64,000 nucleotides of DNA from Paenibacillus tuaregi (lineage in GTDB: Bacteria > Bacillota > Bacilli > Paenibacillales > Paenibacillaceae), in contig NZ_LT575476.1 in assembly GCF_900086655.1 (NCBI RefSeq), forward strand, positions 2,949,869-3,013,868, written 5' to 3'. Both the position numbers and the translations under genes were made by a program. Below are positions 7,048-16,633 of this stretch, one piece after another (position 1 is the first letter of the stretch; every line of letters begins with the position of its first letter). A model generated the notes under the pieces. The model was not told where the DNA came from. It did not search any database and was given only the letters and a program-made list of their open reading frames with translations.

Positions 7048-8245
7048 GGGTTGTACCTCCTTTCTTGAATCCAACGCCGAAGCGGTAGTTCTTCTGCCAG
7101 TATGCAGCGATAGCGAATCCGGCTCCGAGTACAAGAAGCGTAACAATTAGCGCGGCCGCCGGGCCCATAACCTTAATCAGGTTGATAGGTGAGCCACTCT
7201 TCACCAGCAGGTTAAATACACCCAGATGATCCCAAGCGTAAGCCAAAGCAGTAGCTCCAATGATGTTACCGATAAACACAGGCAGGAAAGCCACCTGCCC
7301 TTCCATCAGCCGGTACATCATGCCGGTCTCACAACCGCCAGCCATAACGATACCAAGCCCGAACAGGATTCCACCGACAAGGGTGCTTGGGGCGGCAATT
7401 TTGGTAATCGGATCGAGGCCATATACAAGTATAATGACCAGTGTAGCAGCTGAACTGACCGCCATCCCGACCGCAATCGCTTTGGTCATCGTGGCCCGGC
7501 CGCTGATCCATAGATCGCGGAAAGCGGACGTGAAGCAGATCTGCCCCCGCTCGATCAGGATGCCGAACGCCGCTCCGAACAGGGCCGCTGTCCCGAGCAT
7601 GGTGCGGCCATTCGCATAGAAGTATACGATGAGTCCGATGTAGGCAAGCCCCAGAACAGCCCCGATGATTGGCTGGCGGCTTTTACCCGATTTTACCTGC
7701 GGCACGGTGCCCCCTTTGGTCAAGACAGGCTTCCCCTTCCACCATCTTGCATTGACCAGCTTCGCACCCAGGAAAGTACCTGCAGCGGTAGCCACGATAA
7801 AGATCCAGGAATGAAGCGAGAACTGCGGCACGCCAGTAAAGAAAGCGGCCAGATTACAACCAAGAGCCAGACGAGCTCCGAAGCCAGCGATGATTCCGCC
7901 GGCAAATCCCTGGATATACCGCCGCTTCTGTCTCGGCATCCGGATCTTGAAATTGCTGCTAAGCAGAATCGTAACAAGAGCACCGATGAACATGCCCCAC
8001 ACGATCCAGCCGTCGGTCCGCGTCCAGGTCGTTCCGTTCATATGGACAAGGCCGAAATATGCCCAGTCCGATATATCCACTCCGAAGAACTCCAGGATAT
8101 GGCCTCCCAGACGGGTAAATTCACCGGTTACGGCCCATACCGTATTGGTGATTCCGAAATAGACTGCGCTGAGAATACCCGCCAGGGCCATGACCAGATA
8201 AGGACTCCAATAGCTGCCAAACCATGCTGCATATAACTTTTTCAC
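7037..8245 (-). CDS. YeeE/YedE (TsuA)-family thiosulfate transporter
   Basis: A membrane protein of about 402 residues with roughly ten hydrophobic segments and the conserved cysteine-containing motifs of the YeeE/TsuA family: ARLALGCNLAAF, ERGQICFTSAF and MAGGCETGMMYR. These cysteines line the thiosulfate path in the characterised family member. The start is uncertain: GTG at 8245 is 11 bases after a GGGGAG run, while a TTG at 8308 has no good ribosome site. It overlaps the YeeD gene, which completes the uptake unit, and a shared terminator follows. The physiological role is probably import of thiosulfate as a sulfur source. Confidence 0.88.
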   Translation of the reverse strand: MKKLYAAWFGSYWSPYLVMALAGILSAVYFGITNTVWAVTGEFTRLGGHILEFFGVDISDWAYFGLVHMNGTTWTRTDGWIVWGMFIGALVTILLSSNFKIRMPRQKRRYIQGFAGGIIAGFGARLALGCNLAAFFTGVPQFSLHSWIFIVATAAGTFLGAKLVNARWWKGKPVLTKGGTVPQVKSGKSRQPIIGAVLGLAYIGLIVYFYANGRTMLGTAALFGAAFGILIERGQICFTSAFRDLWISGRATMTKAIAVGMAVSSAATLVIILVYGLDPITKIAAPSTLVGGILFGLGIVMAGGCETGMMYRLMEGQVAFLPVFIGNIIGATALAYAWDHLGVFNLLVKSGSPINLIKVMGPAAALIVTLLVLGAGFAIAAYWQKNYRFGVGFKKGGTTHVR

Positions 8246-8436
8246 TTGCTCATTAACTCCCCATCCTCTAGAGTCACCCGACTCTATTCTATAATATAAA
8301 TTCCACAAATTTCATTTTACTATAAAATCAAATCTGTGTTGATGAAATTTCGTATCGCGCCCTTTGAGTCGACTAGGGATTTGAACATCCCAGAAAGCTT
8401 AAGCTTCTTAACATCGTGTGATGCCACTCCAGCCAA

Positions 8437-8471
8437 AAGAACCACTGACTTATTTCTCATCAGTGGTTCTT
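8437..8471 (-). terminator. Terminator of the large SLH protein gene
   Basis: A perfect 12-bp stem AAGAACCACTGA / TCAGTGGTTCTT with an 11-nt loop, followed on the minus strand by TTGG after the stem T's. Confidence 0.75.
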
Positions 8472-8519
8472 CCTCATTCAATTTCTTAACAAATCCCTTA
8501 AGTTTATCTAACCTGATCT

Positions 8520-11500
8520 TTAAGAAGGTGGTCCCTGTAATGTCGGATAACCCCTTCCTTCATCGATCTTCCATACCTGAGCAAAATCCCAGTTTACGTA
8601 AGTCGACTGCTTCTGCATTTCTTCCGTTGTTCTCGGCTCTCCGCCACCTGTGCTGCTGCTTGTTGCTTTGATATCGTAGTAGCAATCGGTAACAACCCCG
8701 TTCAAATTGCCGGAAATACCTCCTGTTAGAGAACCGCCCTCGATCACACCAGCCGCATAGCAATTCTGAATCGTTCCATACGCAGCACCCACAATTCCTC
8801 CAACTTGCTTTAAGGCTGTAACTTTGGCTGTGGAATAGCTGTTAAGGATGACACTGCCGGGCACGGTATTACCAGCGATTCCTCCGGCAACAACTGAAAT
8901 TGCATATACACTTCCTTTGACAGATGCGCTTTCAATACTTCTGCCAGCCTGCAGCAGTCCGGATACTCCTCCAACGGTATACAAGCCAGTTAAGTCCATA
9001 TCAATAGCTACTGATTTGGCATTACCATACATTAATCCACTCAGGCCGCCAACATTATGAGCCGTTGATCGAATTGACCCTTGAACAGACACGTTTTCGA
9101 TCTGACCGTAATAAAAGCTGCCTACGAGTCCCCCTGCGTCCGGCGCACCCGTCCTGATGTTCACCTGAGTTAAATGTAAATTACGGATATCTGCTCCTTG
9201 TGTCCTGCCGAACAAGCCCGTAGGAATGTTGTCCGTATTACTGATCGTCAACCCCCGGATCGTATGGTTATCCCCATCGAACACACCCCGGAAATATTGG
9301 CTGTGGTCAATTGGCCGCCAACCCGAACCTGTATTGTAGGGGGCCACATCCAAGTTGATGTCCTTGGTCAATTTAAAAGAGGAACGTGCATAATCCCGAA
9401 TCAAATCCAATTGCTCTGCCGTACTGATCAAGAAAGGCTCCTCCTTCGTCCCCTTTCCACCATCGAAAGGGTGCGGCCCAAGCTCAACATCCAGGGAACG
9501 GTATCCCTGAATATTTTGGATTTTAACAATCAAATTGACTTTTCCGGATTCGGGAACGGACAAGGTCACTTTGCGCACTCCGTTCTCAAAGCGCTCAACT
9601 TGAGTAGATATGATAGGCTTGGAGGGATTTGTGCTTAGGAAAACCTCAACGATATGAAATCCGTTTAATGGCGTCCCGGATGCATCATTGGCTCCAGTGA
9701 TCAACAGCTCAAACAGTTTTCCCTGAGTTTTCGGTCCTTCCTCCAGCAGCTTGACTTGAAAGCAAGCTGTGCCAGGAACATTCTTCTGCCAGATCAAATA
9801 AGGATAGCCACAATCTCCATTCACGTACCACGATTTATAAAATTCCCAATTTACGTAGTTTGTTTTGTTCCACATCTCTTTCGTACTGAGCGGGATGCCT
9901 TTCCCTGTATCGGATTGCTTCGATACTTGGCTGTCATAGTAGGAAGAAACATACTGTGAATTATCCATGGAGAGACCTGTGAGGCCCCCGGTAACTTCAC
10001 TGAGGTCTGTCGATATCGCAACGGCTGCGTAAGAGTTTTTGGTTAAGCCGTTTACCTGTGTGCCAACAAGCCCACCTACTCCACTCATAAGAGACGACGG
10101 TACCTCAATTTCAATGTTACCCTTGGCGTACGTATTGGATAGTGTATTACTGTCGTTCATTCCCACTAATCCGCCTACCCGGGTTCCCCGTTTCATTTGG
10201 ATATCGAAATTGGCATAGGAACCGTCAATCATACCTTTGTTATTCCTGCTCGGTCCCCAAATAAACCCGACTAATCCGCCAACCCCCGAATTATAATCCT
10301 CATCGTCCGTAATTAAAGATCCTTCTGCAAAAGAATCCTTAACGGCAGCGTAGTCCATTCCTCCAAGAAGTCCACCGATATATCCGACGATCGCCAACTT
10401 CACGCTCGAGGATGCCTGGGTTGCACTTAGCTCCACCTTTGCTGAAGATCGCTCAATTACGCTTTCGTTAATGAAACCGGCCAGTCCCCCAAATACCGAA
10501 GTTCCGCTGATGGTTCCTTCTACGCTGCTGTCTGATATGGTGCTATACCAAGCCTGTCCAACCAAACCACCGGTGTAAAAAGTTCCTTCCAGCTGCAAAT
10601 CCTTCAAATGAATATTAGTCAACTTGGATCCTTGGATGTGGCCAAACAATCCGAGCCAACCACGCTCATTTTTGCCCGTTAAGTGACGAATGGTAAATCC
10701 GCCCCCATCATAGGTCCCCCGAAAAGAATCATAAGTTAACTGTCCGTTATCAATTCGTCCCGTTCCAATGGGGACCCACCCTTCCCCTTCGGAGTAGGAT
10801 GATAGATCAATATCTTTCGTCTGCCTGAATGCTGCGTCTGGATAATAACGAACCTCATTCAGCAATTCTGCCGAGCTAACTTGGTAGGGATCGTCAGCGG
10901 TGCCGCTTCCCTGGAATGGGGCTTGAATTGTAATAGGACTCGATTCTACGTCCGGCAAACCATCAGCCTGGATTGTCAGATTTAATGTCCCTGTTCCCCG
11001 GCCATACAATTCTCGGAACACCGCCTGGCCTTCGACAGAAGCTGCTTCGTTCACACCTTCAATGTCAGGCCCGCTCGCCCCTTGTTTTTCAGCCTTGACC
11101 CTCACGCTCTTGGTTGTGGCAGCCCTGTTATCATACGGGTCTAATAGATCAACAACCAGATTTAAGAAGAGCTTGCCTGAACGGGCCGTTCCATCCGTGA
11201 TCAGGTGCTTCACAAAGATTCGGACTGCCTCTTCAGGGGTCGGCGTAACAGCCACACTTGCCTTGGGAGCCTTCACATCCTCTACGGTGAAAGTCATCGT
11301 CTGTGCACCGGCAACGAACAGGATAAGCTCAGAGGTTGAAATCCCATCCATAAAAACAACATCGGTTTCAAGCTCAGGACGCAGCAACGGCTCCATGTTA
11401 AAAGAACCGTAGCCATGCGAAGACACACTTACCGCGCCGCTTAGACTCAAGGCTATCCGCTTCGTACCGTTAAAGCTGGTATCCACCGTTCCATCCGATT

Positions 11501-13541
11501 TCTGAACGGTTAGCGTAAACGAGTTGGATTTTCCCACGACCGGGGCAGATGTGCTGACCGACGCGGTTACCATCGCCGCATTCTCAACCACGCCTGCTAA
11601 CGACACATGGACTGGGATTGTTGCGGTTAACCCTTCGTAGGCCGCTTTAATCTGCGTAGTTCCTTCGCCTGCGGCTTCAACCAAGCCACCGCTATTCACC
11701 GCTGCGATTTTCGGATCAAGCGAACTCCACTTCGCTTTACTAGTGATCGCCTCAAGTTTCCCATTGCTCCATTTCGCCGACAGCTGAAGCTGCGCTTGCC
11801 CGCCGATTGAGGTTAGGTAAATGGACTTCGGCTCATAGACCAGTTCCGTTACGGTCGGCGGAGACGTTTGGTAAGCCACGGTTACTGAAATTTGAGCAGC
11901 AGCTCCTTCATAAAGCGCGCGAATGAAAGTCTGTCCCTCGCCGCTCTCCTTAACAAGACCTGTTCCACTCACTACAGCAACACCAGGATCATCAGTAGAC
12001 CATTTCGCAGAGGTGGTTACGTCCGATGTCCTGCCATCACTCCACTTGGCCACAAGCTTCACCTGAACCTGCTCACCCGCCTTGGTCAACACGATTTGTT
12101 TCGGCTCGTAGACCAAAGCAGTAACTGTAGCAGGCTTGGTTTCATTTCCCGGGCTGCTGCCACCGGAAGAATTGGTTGGCGGAGCCGGACTTTCTGTACG
12201 GACACCACACAGGGAATGGCTGATGCCGGCCAGACAACTTACCCGGTCCGGGCTGCGTTCAAAACGCACCTCTGAATTGCGAATTTCGGCGTACGATATT
12301 TTTCCTTGTCCGTTGAAAGCCACCGGGCCGGATATTCCTGCCTTCTCCACTTGTGATCCCGCTTCAAGGCTAATGACCGAGTCCTTGGAATCCCCTAGTA
12401 CATCCAGAATCTTAATGCTTCCCCGCTCCAGCTTCATGTGGCTGCCGGCAGACTGAACGGCCAGCGAATCGAGTTGTCCGCGAATCCGCAGCAGACTGTT
12501 ACTTGTCATATCGCTAGTCATGAGTACTTGCTTGAAGCCCGGGCCCGTTAATTGCTCTTCTTCCAATACAGCGGAAGACCGGAGCTGAGCCTCCTCTACA
12601 ACAGATCTCCCTTTCGCCACCACACGTACGGCGCCGCCTTTTTTGCCAATGGTCAGATTGGAAATCTCGGTATCCTGAAGGTGGATAGAGTTTTCTCCTC
12701 CGCCGAGTACGGCAACCTTGCCCTTAACCACAACACCGCGAAGCAAGGACTCCCCTTCTCCGATTCGCTCAGACAACGTTAGGTCACCGTTAATCGTTAT
12801 GTTCCGAAGGGTGATTCCGTCACCATCCACGATCACGCTGCCATCAATGATTCGCCGGCCCTTCTCGGGACCGTAGATCCCATTTTTGGTGTAGCGTACC
12901 TCCCCGTCCATTCCCTCCGCTAGCTTGAACCGGCTAAGAATGACCAGGGCCTCTGCCCGCGTAAGCGGATGATCAGCCTTAAAGGTCCCGTCAGGATAAC
13001 CATGCATCCAGCCTGCACGCACTGCATTCTCAACAGCTTCTCTGCTCCAGTTAGGCAGAGGGTCCACGAAAGAAGCTGCCTTCGCCTCCTTCGTGCTCTG
13101 GATCTGTACAAATCTCGTCAGCATCACAGCAATTTCCTGCCGGCTTACCGGCTGGTCAGCCCGCATTGTGCCATCGTCATAACCACGCATGTATCCTGAA
13201 GCAACCGCTGCTGTAAGCGGACCCCAATCCCAGCGGTTTTGCACCATGTCGTGATAAACCACAGATGGCGGAACTTGACCATTCGGAATGTTCAGCGCCC
13301 GGTTAATCAGTACCGCAGCTTCAGCCCGTGTAATTCCCTTGTCAGGCCGGAAAGTCTGATTGGGGTACCCTTCAATCCAGCCCTTTCCGGCCCAAGCTGT
13401 AATTTCTTGCCGGGCCCAATGCTTTTCCGTGTCGGAAAAGGCCATCACTCTGCCTCCAGGCCCCAGGTTAAGGCTTAAGAAAGCCAGTACGCTGAACAAC
13501 AATAAACTTAATCTAGTAATTAGGTCTTTCAAACTATCCAT
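8520..13541 (-). CDS. Giant surface protein: SLH x3, Big_2 domains, two GLUG-rich regions
   Basis: A 1673-residue secreted protein. A signal peptide covers residues 1-34. Three SLH repeats follow (about 36-205, for example FSDTEKHWARQEI and GYPDGTFKADHPLTRAEA), which bind pyruvylated wall polymer. Next comes a right-handed beta-helix-like stretch of short hydrophobic repeats (about 215-440), a Ser/Thr/Pro linker, two Big_2-type Ig domains (about 470-650, ending VAVVSGTGLVKESGEG and AAVNSGGLVEAAGEG), further Ig-like modules, and two regions (about 900-1220 and 1370-1670) of GLUG-type repeats built on GGLVG/GGLAG/GGISG. This is the architecture of an adhesive or matrix-binding wall protein; no catalytic motif was recognised. 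The ATG has only AAAAGG right next to it, so the exact start could be a few codons away. Confidence 0.9.
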   Translation of the reverse strand: MDSLKDLITRLSLLLFSVLAFLSLNLGPGGRVMAFSDTEKHWARQEITAWAGKGWIEGYPNQTFRPDKGITRAEAAVLINRALNIPNGQVPPSVVYHDMVQNRWDWGPLTAAVASGYMRGYDDGTMRADQPVSRQEIAVMLTRFVQIQSTKEAKAASFVDPLPNWSREAVENAVRAGWMHGYPDGTFKADHPLTRAEALVILSRFKLAEGMDGEVRYTKNGIYGPEKGRRIIDGSVIVDGDGITLRNITINGDLTLSERIGEGESLLRGVVVKGKVAVLGGGENSIHLQDTEISNLTIGKKGGAVRVVAKGRSVVEEAQLRSSAVLEEEQLTGPGFKQVLMTSDMTSNSLLRIRGQLDSLAVQSAGSHMKLERGSIKILDVLGDSKDSVISLEAGSQVEKAGISGPVAFNGQGKISYAEIRNSEVRFERSPDRVSCLAGISHSLCGVRTESPAPPTNSSGGSSPGNETKPATVTALVYEPKQIVLTKAGEQVQVKLVAKWSDGRTSDVTTSAKWSTDDPGVAVVSGTGLVKESGEGQTFIRALYEGAAAQISVTVAYQTSPPTVTELVYEPKSIYLTSIGGQAQLQLSAKWSNGKLEAITSKAKWSSLDPKIAAVNSGGLVEAAGEGTTQIKAAYEGLTATIPVHVSLAGVVENAAMVTASVSTSAPVVGKSNSFTLTVQKSDGTVDTSFNGTKRIALSLSGAVSVSSHGYGSFNMEPLLRPELETDVVFMDGISTSELILFVAGAQTMTFTVEDVKAPKASVAVTPTPEEAVRIFVKHLITDGTARSGKLFLNLVVDLLDPYDNRAATTKSVRVKAEKQGASGPDIEGVNEAASVEGQAVFRELYGRGTGTLNLTIQADGLPDVESSPITIQAPFQGSGTADDPYQVSSAELLNEVRYYPDAAFRQTKDIDLSSYSEGEGWVPIGTGRIDNGQLTYDSFRGTYDGGGFTIRHLTGKNERGWLGLFGHIQGSKLTNIHLKDLQLEGTFYTGGLVGQAWYSTISDSSVEGTISGTSVFGGLAGFINESVIERSSAKVELSATQASSSVKLAIVGYIGGLLGGMDYAAVKDSFAEGSLITDDEDYNSGVGGLVGFIWGPSRNNKGMIDGSYANFDIQMKRGTRVGGLVGMNDSNTLSNTYAKGNIEIEVPSSLMSGVGGLVGTQVNGLTKNSYAAVAISTDLSEVTGGLTGLSMDNSQYVSSYYDSQVSKQSDTGKGIPLSTKEMWNKTNYVNWEFYKSWYVNGDCGYPYLIWQKNVPGTACFQVKLLEEGPKTQGKLFELLITGANDASGTPLNGFHIVEVFLSTNPSKPIISTQVERFENGVRKVTLSVPESGKVNLIVKIQNIQGYRSLDVELGPHPFDGGKGTKEEPFLISTAEQLDLIRDYARSSFKLTKDINLDVAPYNTGSGWRPIDHSQYFRGVFDGDNHTIRGLTISNTDNIPTGLFGRTQGADIRNLHLTQVNIRTGAPDAGGLVGSFYYGQIENVSVQGSIRSTAHNVGGLSGLMYGNAKSVAIDMDLTGLYTVGGVSGLLQAGRSIESASVKGSVYAISVVAGGIAGNTVPGSVILNSYSTAKVTALKQVGGIVGAAYGTIQNCYAAGVIEGGSLTGGISGNLNGVVTDCYYDIKATSSSTGGGEPRTTEEMQKQSTYVNWDFAQVWKIDEGRGYPTLQGPPS

Positions 13542-13614
13542 CCTTTTAAATATCGATCTTCTCTCCCTCCCTTTCTTAGTTCATATTTAAGTTAATTGTT
13601 TTCATATACCAAAA

Positions 13615-13687
13615 AAACCCCCTAAAATTATAGACAAATCCTTAATAAATCCTGATCCAACTTAAGGTTTGTCTATAATTTTGGGAG
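13615..13687 (-). terminator. Long inverted repeat / terminator after the MalT-like regulator
   Basis: Two arms of about 24 bases around AAAATTATAGACAAA pair almost perfectly around a 20-nt loop. On the minus strand the stem ends in GGGGG followed by seven T. It is unusually long for a simple terminator. Confidence 0.75.
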
Positions 13688-13710
13688 TATTTCACACCAC
13701 AACATACCCA

Positions 13711-16368
13711 TCATTCCGTATCGAGCCATCCTGACTGGTATGCCTTTAAAACCGCCTCTTTGCGTTTATTCACTTCCAGCTTGGAGAAAATTCGTTGAAT
13801 ATAAGTATGCACAGTCCCGGTGCTTACCCCCAGCCAACCGGCGATTTCCTTGCTGGTCCATCTTTTCGAAACACCGAGCAGTACTCGCCGCTCCATGTCA
13901 CTGAGCGGATTGCGGTCCGCAACCGTCTTCTTATCGGTTGGCGCATCTTGAGCCTCAAAAGCGAACAAAATTTGGTCAATATATCGGACCGATACCTGTC
14001 TTTCCTCCATTTTGTAAGCTTGCCTAGACTGACGGTAATGTTCCGCTACTTTACGAAGCGCGGCTCCCTCATCGAGATAAGTGCGAAGATGACCCTCTCG
14101 TGCCGAAAGTTGAACAGCCTTACCGAAGGTTCTGGCAGCCAAACTGTCTTTGCCCAGTTTACTGTAGAGCAATGCCAGGAGCACATAGGCTTCCAGCTGT
14201 TCCATGATTAAGCCTTGCTCGGAAGCAATTTTTAGAATACGTTTCAACAAAGGCCGGGACTCCATATCCTGTGAGTTAAAGATCAGCGCCCGTGCGAGAA
14301 CTAGCGATACCAGCAGCTCATTAGAAGTGCTGTCTTCCATAAGCGTGCTGGAATAAGAGCTAAGATATCTTAATCCCGCTACCGGATCTCCTGCGGGCGA
14401 TTGCAGTTGCAGCTTCGTTTCACAAGCATCCAATACAAGAGACCACTCCCGAGCGGCCTTGTCACTCAGACCTGCACGGACTTCACTGAGGATCTGCAGT
14501 GCAGACTGCAGCTGCTTTCTGCTGAATGCAATTCGGCTCTGCAGAATCGCGGCGGGAACAATTAATGCATCCGCTCCCATTTCTTCCCCAATTGAACGGG
14601 CTAGAGCGGCCGCTTCCTCCGCTTCTCTCATCCGATTGTGCTCATACATTAGTTCCCCATAACCAATTGCATAATAACCTGTGTTATAGGAACGGATATT
14701 TGACCAGCGCCGCATAATTGGCTCAAAACAGTGCTCCGCCGAAAGCAGGCGGCCCGTTATCCCTGGGAAACTTCTTAACCGGGAATAATGGCGTTGCTGA
14801 TAATCAATATAAGAGAATATTTCATCTTGAGGTGAATAGCCCTGATCCAAATAATCATTTAAGTGGAACACAAGCCCGTGCAAATCCTGTTTGAAAATAC
14901 ACACATAGGCCCGCATCACCTTGATCACCCGCATAGCGTAAGCCCGCTGTGCCTCACTCAGCTCCCCTTGACCGGCAGCAATTTTCCACTCGACCGAATC
15001 CAGCTGCTCAAGTGTCCGCTGTGGACCTTGCTCACCTACGGTAAAAAAGAGCGACGACAGATACAGCTTCGGCCGTTTTTGCATCGTTTCTTCGGGAATT
15101 TTGGCAAAGAATCGCCGGAGTGTCCAGGCTTCGCAAAGAATAAACTGATTGAACAGGACTTCAAGCAGCCGTCCCGCCTCATCATAGTGGCCTCCCCGCA
15201 TATAGTGCTCCATGGCTTCCATGGGAAATCCGTTATTCTCCAGCCAAGTTCCCGTTGTCCGTTGAAGGGAACACCACAGCTGTATATCCTGCTCCTGCAG
15301 AAGATTACGAAGCTTCTGAGCAATCAGCGGATGATATCTGTACCATACGTCTGAACCCTCGCGAATTCGTTGGAATAACAATTTTTCGTTCTCCAAATCG
15401 GCCAGCAGTTGCTCCGGTTCCGGGCTTTCGGTTAAATCCCTGATTAGCGATTCATTAAAGCGTTCCGGCACGACCGTTCGCATAAGAAAAGAAATGGTCT
15501 CCGGCGTTAACCTGGACATTAACTGGTCCATCATACGCCCGCACACCGTAATTTGCCTATCTAAAATACTATTTTCCAGGCTCGCTTGAGAAGTTTCCCC
15601 TTCTTGCTTCCCGGAGTTTGGAATCGTACTTAACATATGCAGACCAAGTGCCCAGCCCTCCGTCTCTTTCTGCAGTTGGAGTGCCTGCTCCCTGGTAACA
15701 GCCGGCCAATTCAGCTTTTGGTAAAGCCTTTTTATTTCTCCCACTGAAAAAGCCAGTTCCGGCCAGCCTATATTGTAAACCAGATGTTTGGGCAGCTTGA
15801 GAGGAACCTCCGAATGGGTAATTAATATAATATGAAGCTGCTCGGGCAAGCTATAAAGCCAATCTGTCAGCATAAGATGGATTTCCGCGATTTCAATCGT
15901 ATGATATCCGTCAATCACGAGGATCAATGGCTCTGACAGCTGGGCGCACGTGGCGTTTAGCTCTGCCAAAGCCCGGGAAGGCTGCTGCACGAAATGCTCG
16001 ATGAACCGGATCGTCAGGCCCTCGTCAGTTCCGGGCACAGCCTGATCCATGGCAGCAATGACCTGAAGCCAGAACCTGAGCAGATGATTGTCTGCCTCCT
16101 CAAGGGTGATATAAGCGAGTGCAGCCGGTGCCTCTTCCTTCCATCCACTGACAAGTGTTGTTTTCCCCGACCCGGGTGGTCCCTCAATGAGAGTAAGCCT
16201 TCGTCTCAGCGCCCCCCTCAGCTTCTTATGCAGCCGCTGCCGTTTGACATAGTTTACGGGAATCGGAGGAATTTCGAATTTTGAAGGGATGATCATGAAA
16301 TCAAGCCAGTGACGGCGCACATTCTTCTCTTCGCTCTCTACCTCCACTGCTGATGGGTGGTCAATCAT
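13711..16368 (-). CDS. MalT-like LuxR-family ATP-dependent regulator
   Basis: An 885-residue large regulator of the STAND/LAL type. Walker A is GPPGSGKTTL near residue 70, with a Walker B-like LILVIDGYH about 95 residues later. A long helical repeat region follows (about 330-800, TPR-like), and a C-terminal LuxR helix-turn-helix (LSDMERRVLLGVSKRWTSKEIAGWLGVS and GTVHTYIQRIFSKL). MalT-family proteins oligomerise on ATP and an inducer, then activate transcription. The ATG at 16368 follows GGGGAGTGATCCT; upstream codons lack a ribosome site. The divergent neighbour is the secreted sugar-dehydrogenase-like gene, and the SLH protein gene follows; either could be its target. Confidence 0.88.
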   Translation of the reverse strand: MIDHPSAVEVESEEKNVRRHWLDFMIIPSKFEIPPIPVNYVKRQRLHKKLRGALRRRLTLIEGPPGSGKTTLVSGWKEEAPAALAYITLEEADNHLLRFWLQVIAAMDQAVPGTDEGLTIRFIEHFVQQPSRALAELNATCAQLSEPLILVIDGYHTIEIAEIHLMLTDWLYSLPEQLHIILITHSEVPLKLPKHLVYNIGWPELAFSVGEIKRLYQKLNWPAVTREQALQLQKETEGWALGLHMLSTIPNSGKQEGETSQASLENSILDRQITVCGRMMDQLMSRLTPETISFLMRTVVPERFNESLIRDLTESPEPEQLLADLENEKLLFQRIREGSDVWYRYHPLIAQKLRNLLQEQDIQLWCSLQRTTGTWLENNGFPMEAMEHYMRGGHYDEAGRLLEVLFNQFILCEAWTLRRFFAKIPEETMQKRPKLYLSSLFFTVGEQGPQRTLEQLDSVEWKIAAGQGELSEAQRAYAMRVIKVMRAYVCIFKQDLHGLVFHLNDYLDQGYSPQDEIFSYIDYQQRHYSRLRSFPGITGRLLSAEHCFEPIMRRWSNIRSYNTGYYAIGYGELMYEHNRMREAEEAAALARSIGEEMGADALIVPAAILQSRIAFSRKQLQSALQILSEVRAGLSDKAAREWSLVLDACETKLQLQSPAGDPVAGLRYLSSYSSTLMEDSTSNELLVSLVLARALIFNSQDMESRPLLKRILKIASEQGLIMEQLEAYVLLALLYSKLGKDSLAARTFGKAVQLSAREGHLRTYLDEGAALRKVAEHYRQSRQAYKMEERQVSVRYIDQILFAFEAQDAPTDKKTVADRNPLSDMERRVLLGVSKRWTSKEIAGWLGVSTGTVHTYIQRIFSKLEVNKRKEAVLKAYQSGWLDTE

Positions 16369-16633
16369 AGGATCACTCCCCTTCAAAATTTGTTGATTCC
16401 AGTCTATCTCATTACATTCATCCCGTAAAACTTCCAAACTTCACTTATGAATAAAACTCCTCAAAAAATTAATTTCATCCCTCAGCTTTCGACAGCCTTT
16501 TTATTCATATATGGTAAAGTAGAGTTCGAAAGTATAAGCGGTTTAACTTTCACTTTCGGAAAGGAGGAAATTTTGTTCATTGCCAAAGCTCCACCCTTTT
16601 GTCGTTCCAAAAAACTTGAAAGGAAGTGTAGCG

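Noticed and set aside
8336-8671. 111-codon + strand frame
   Set aside because: Antisense to the end of the SLH gene and its terminator; no ribosome site.
9000-11000. Regularly spaced repeats suggestive of a CRISPR array
   Set aside because: They are GLUG-type protein repeats in one long coding frame and not identical at DNA level.
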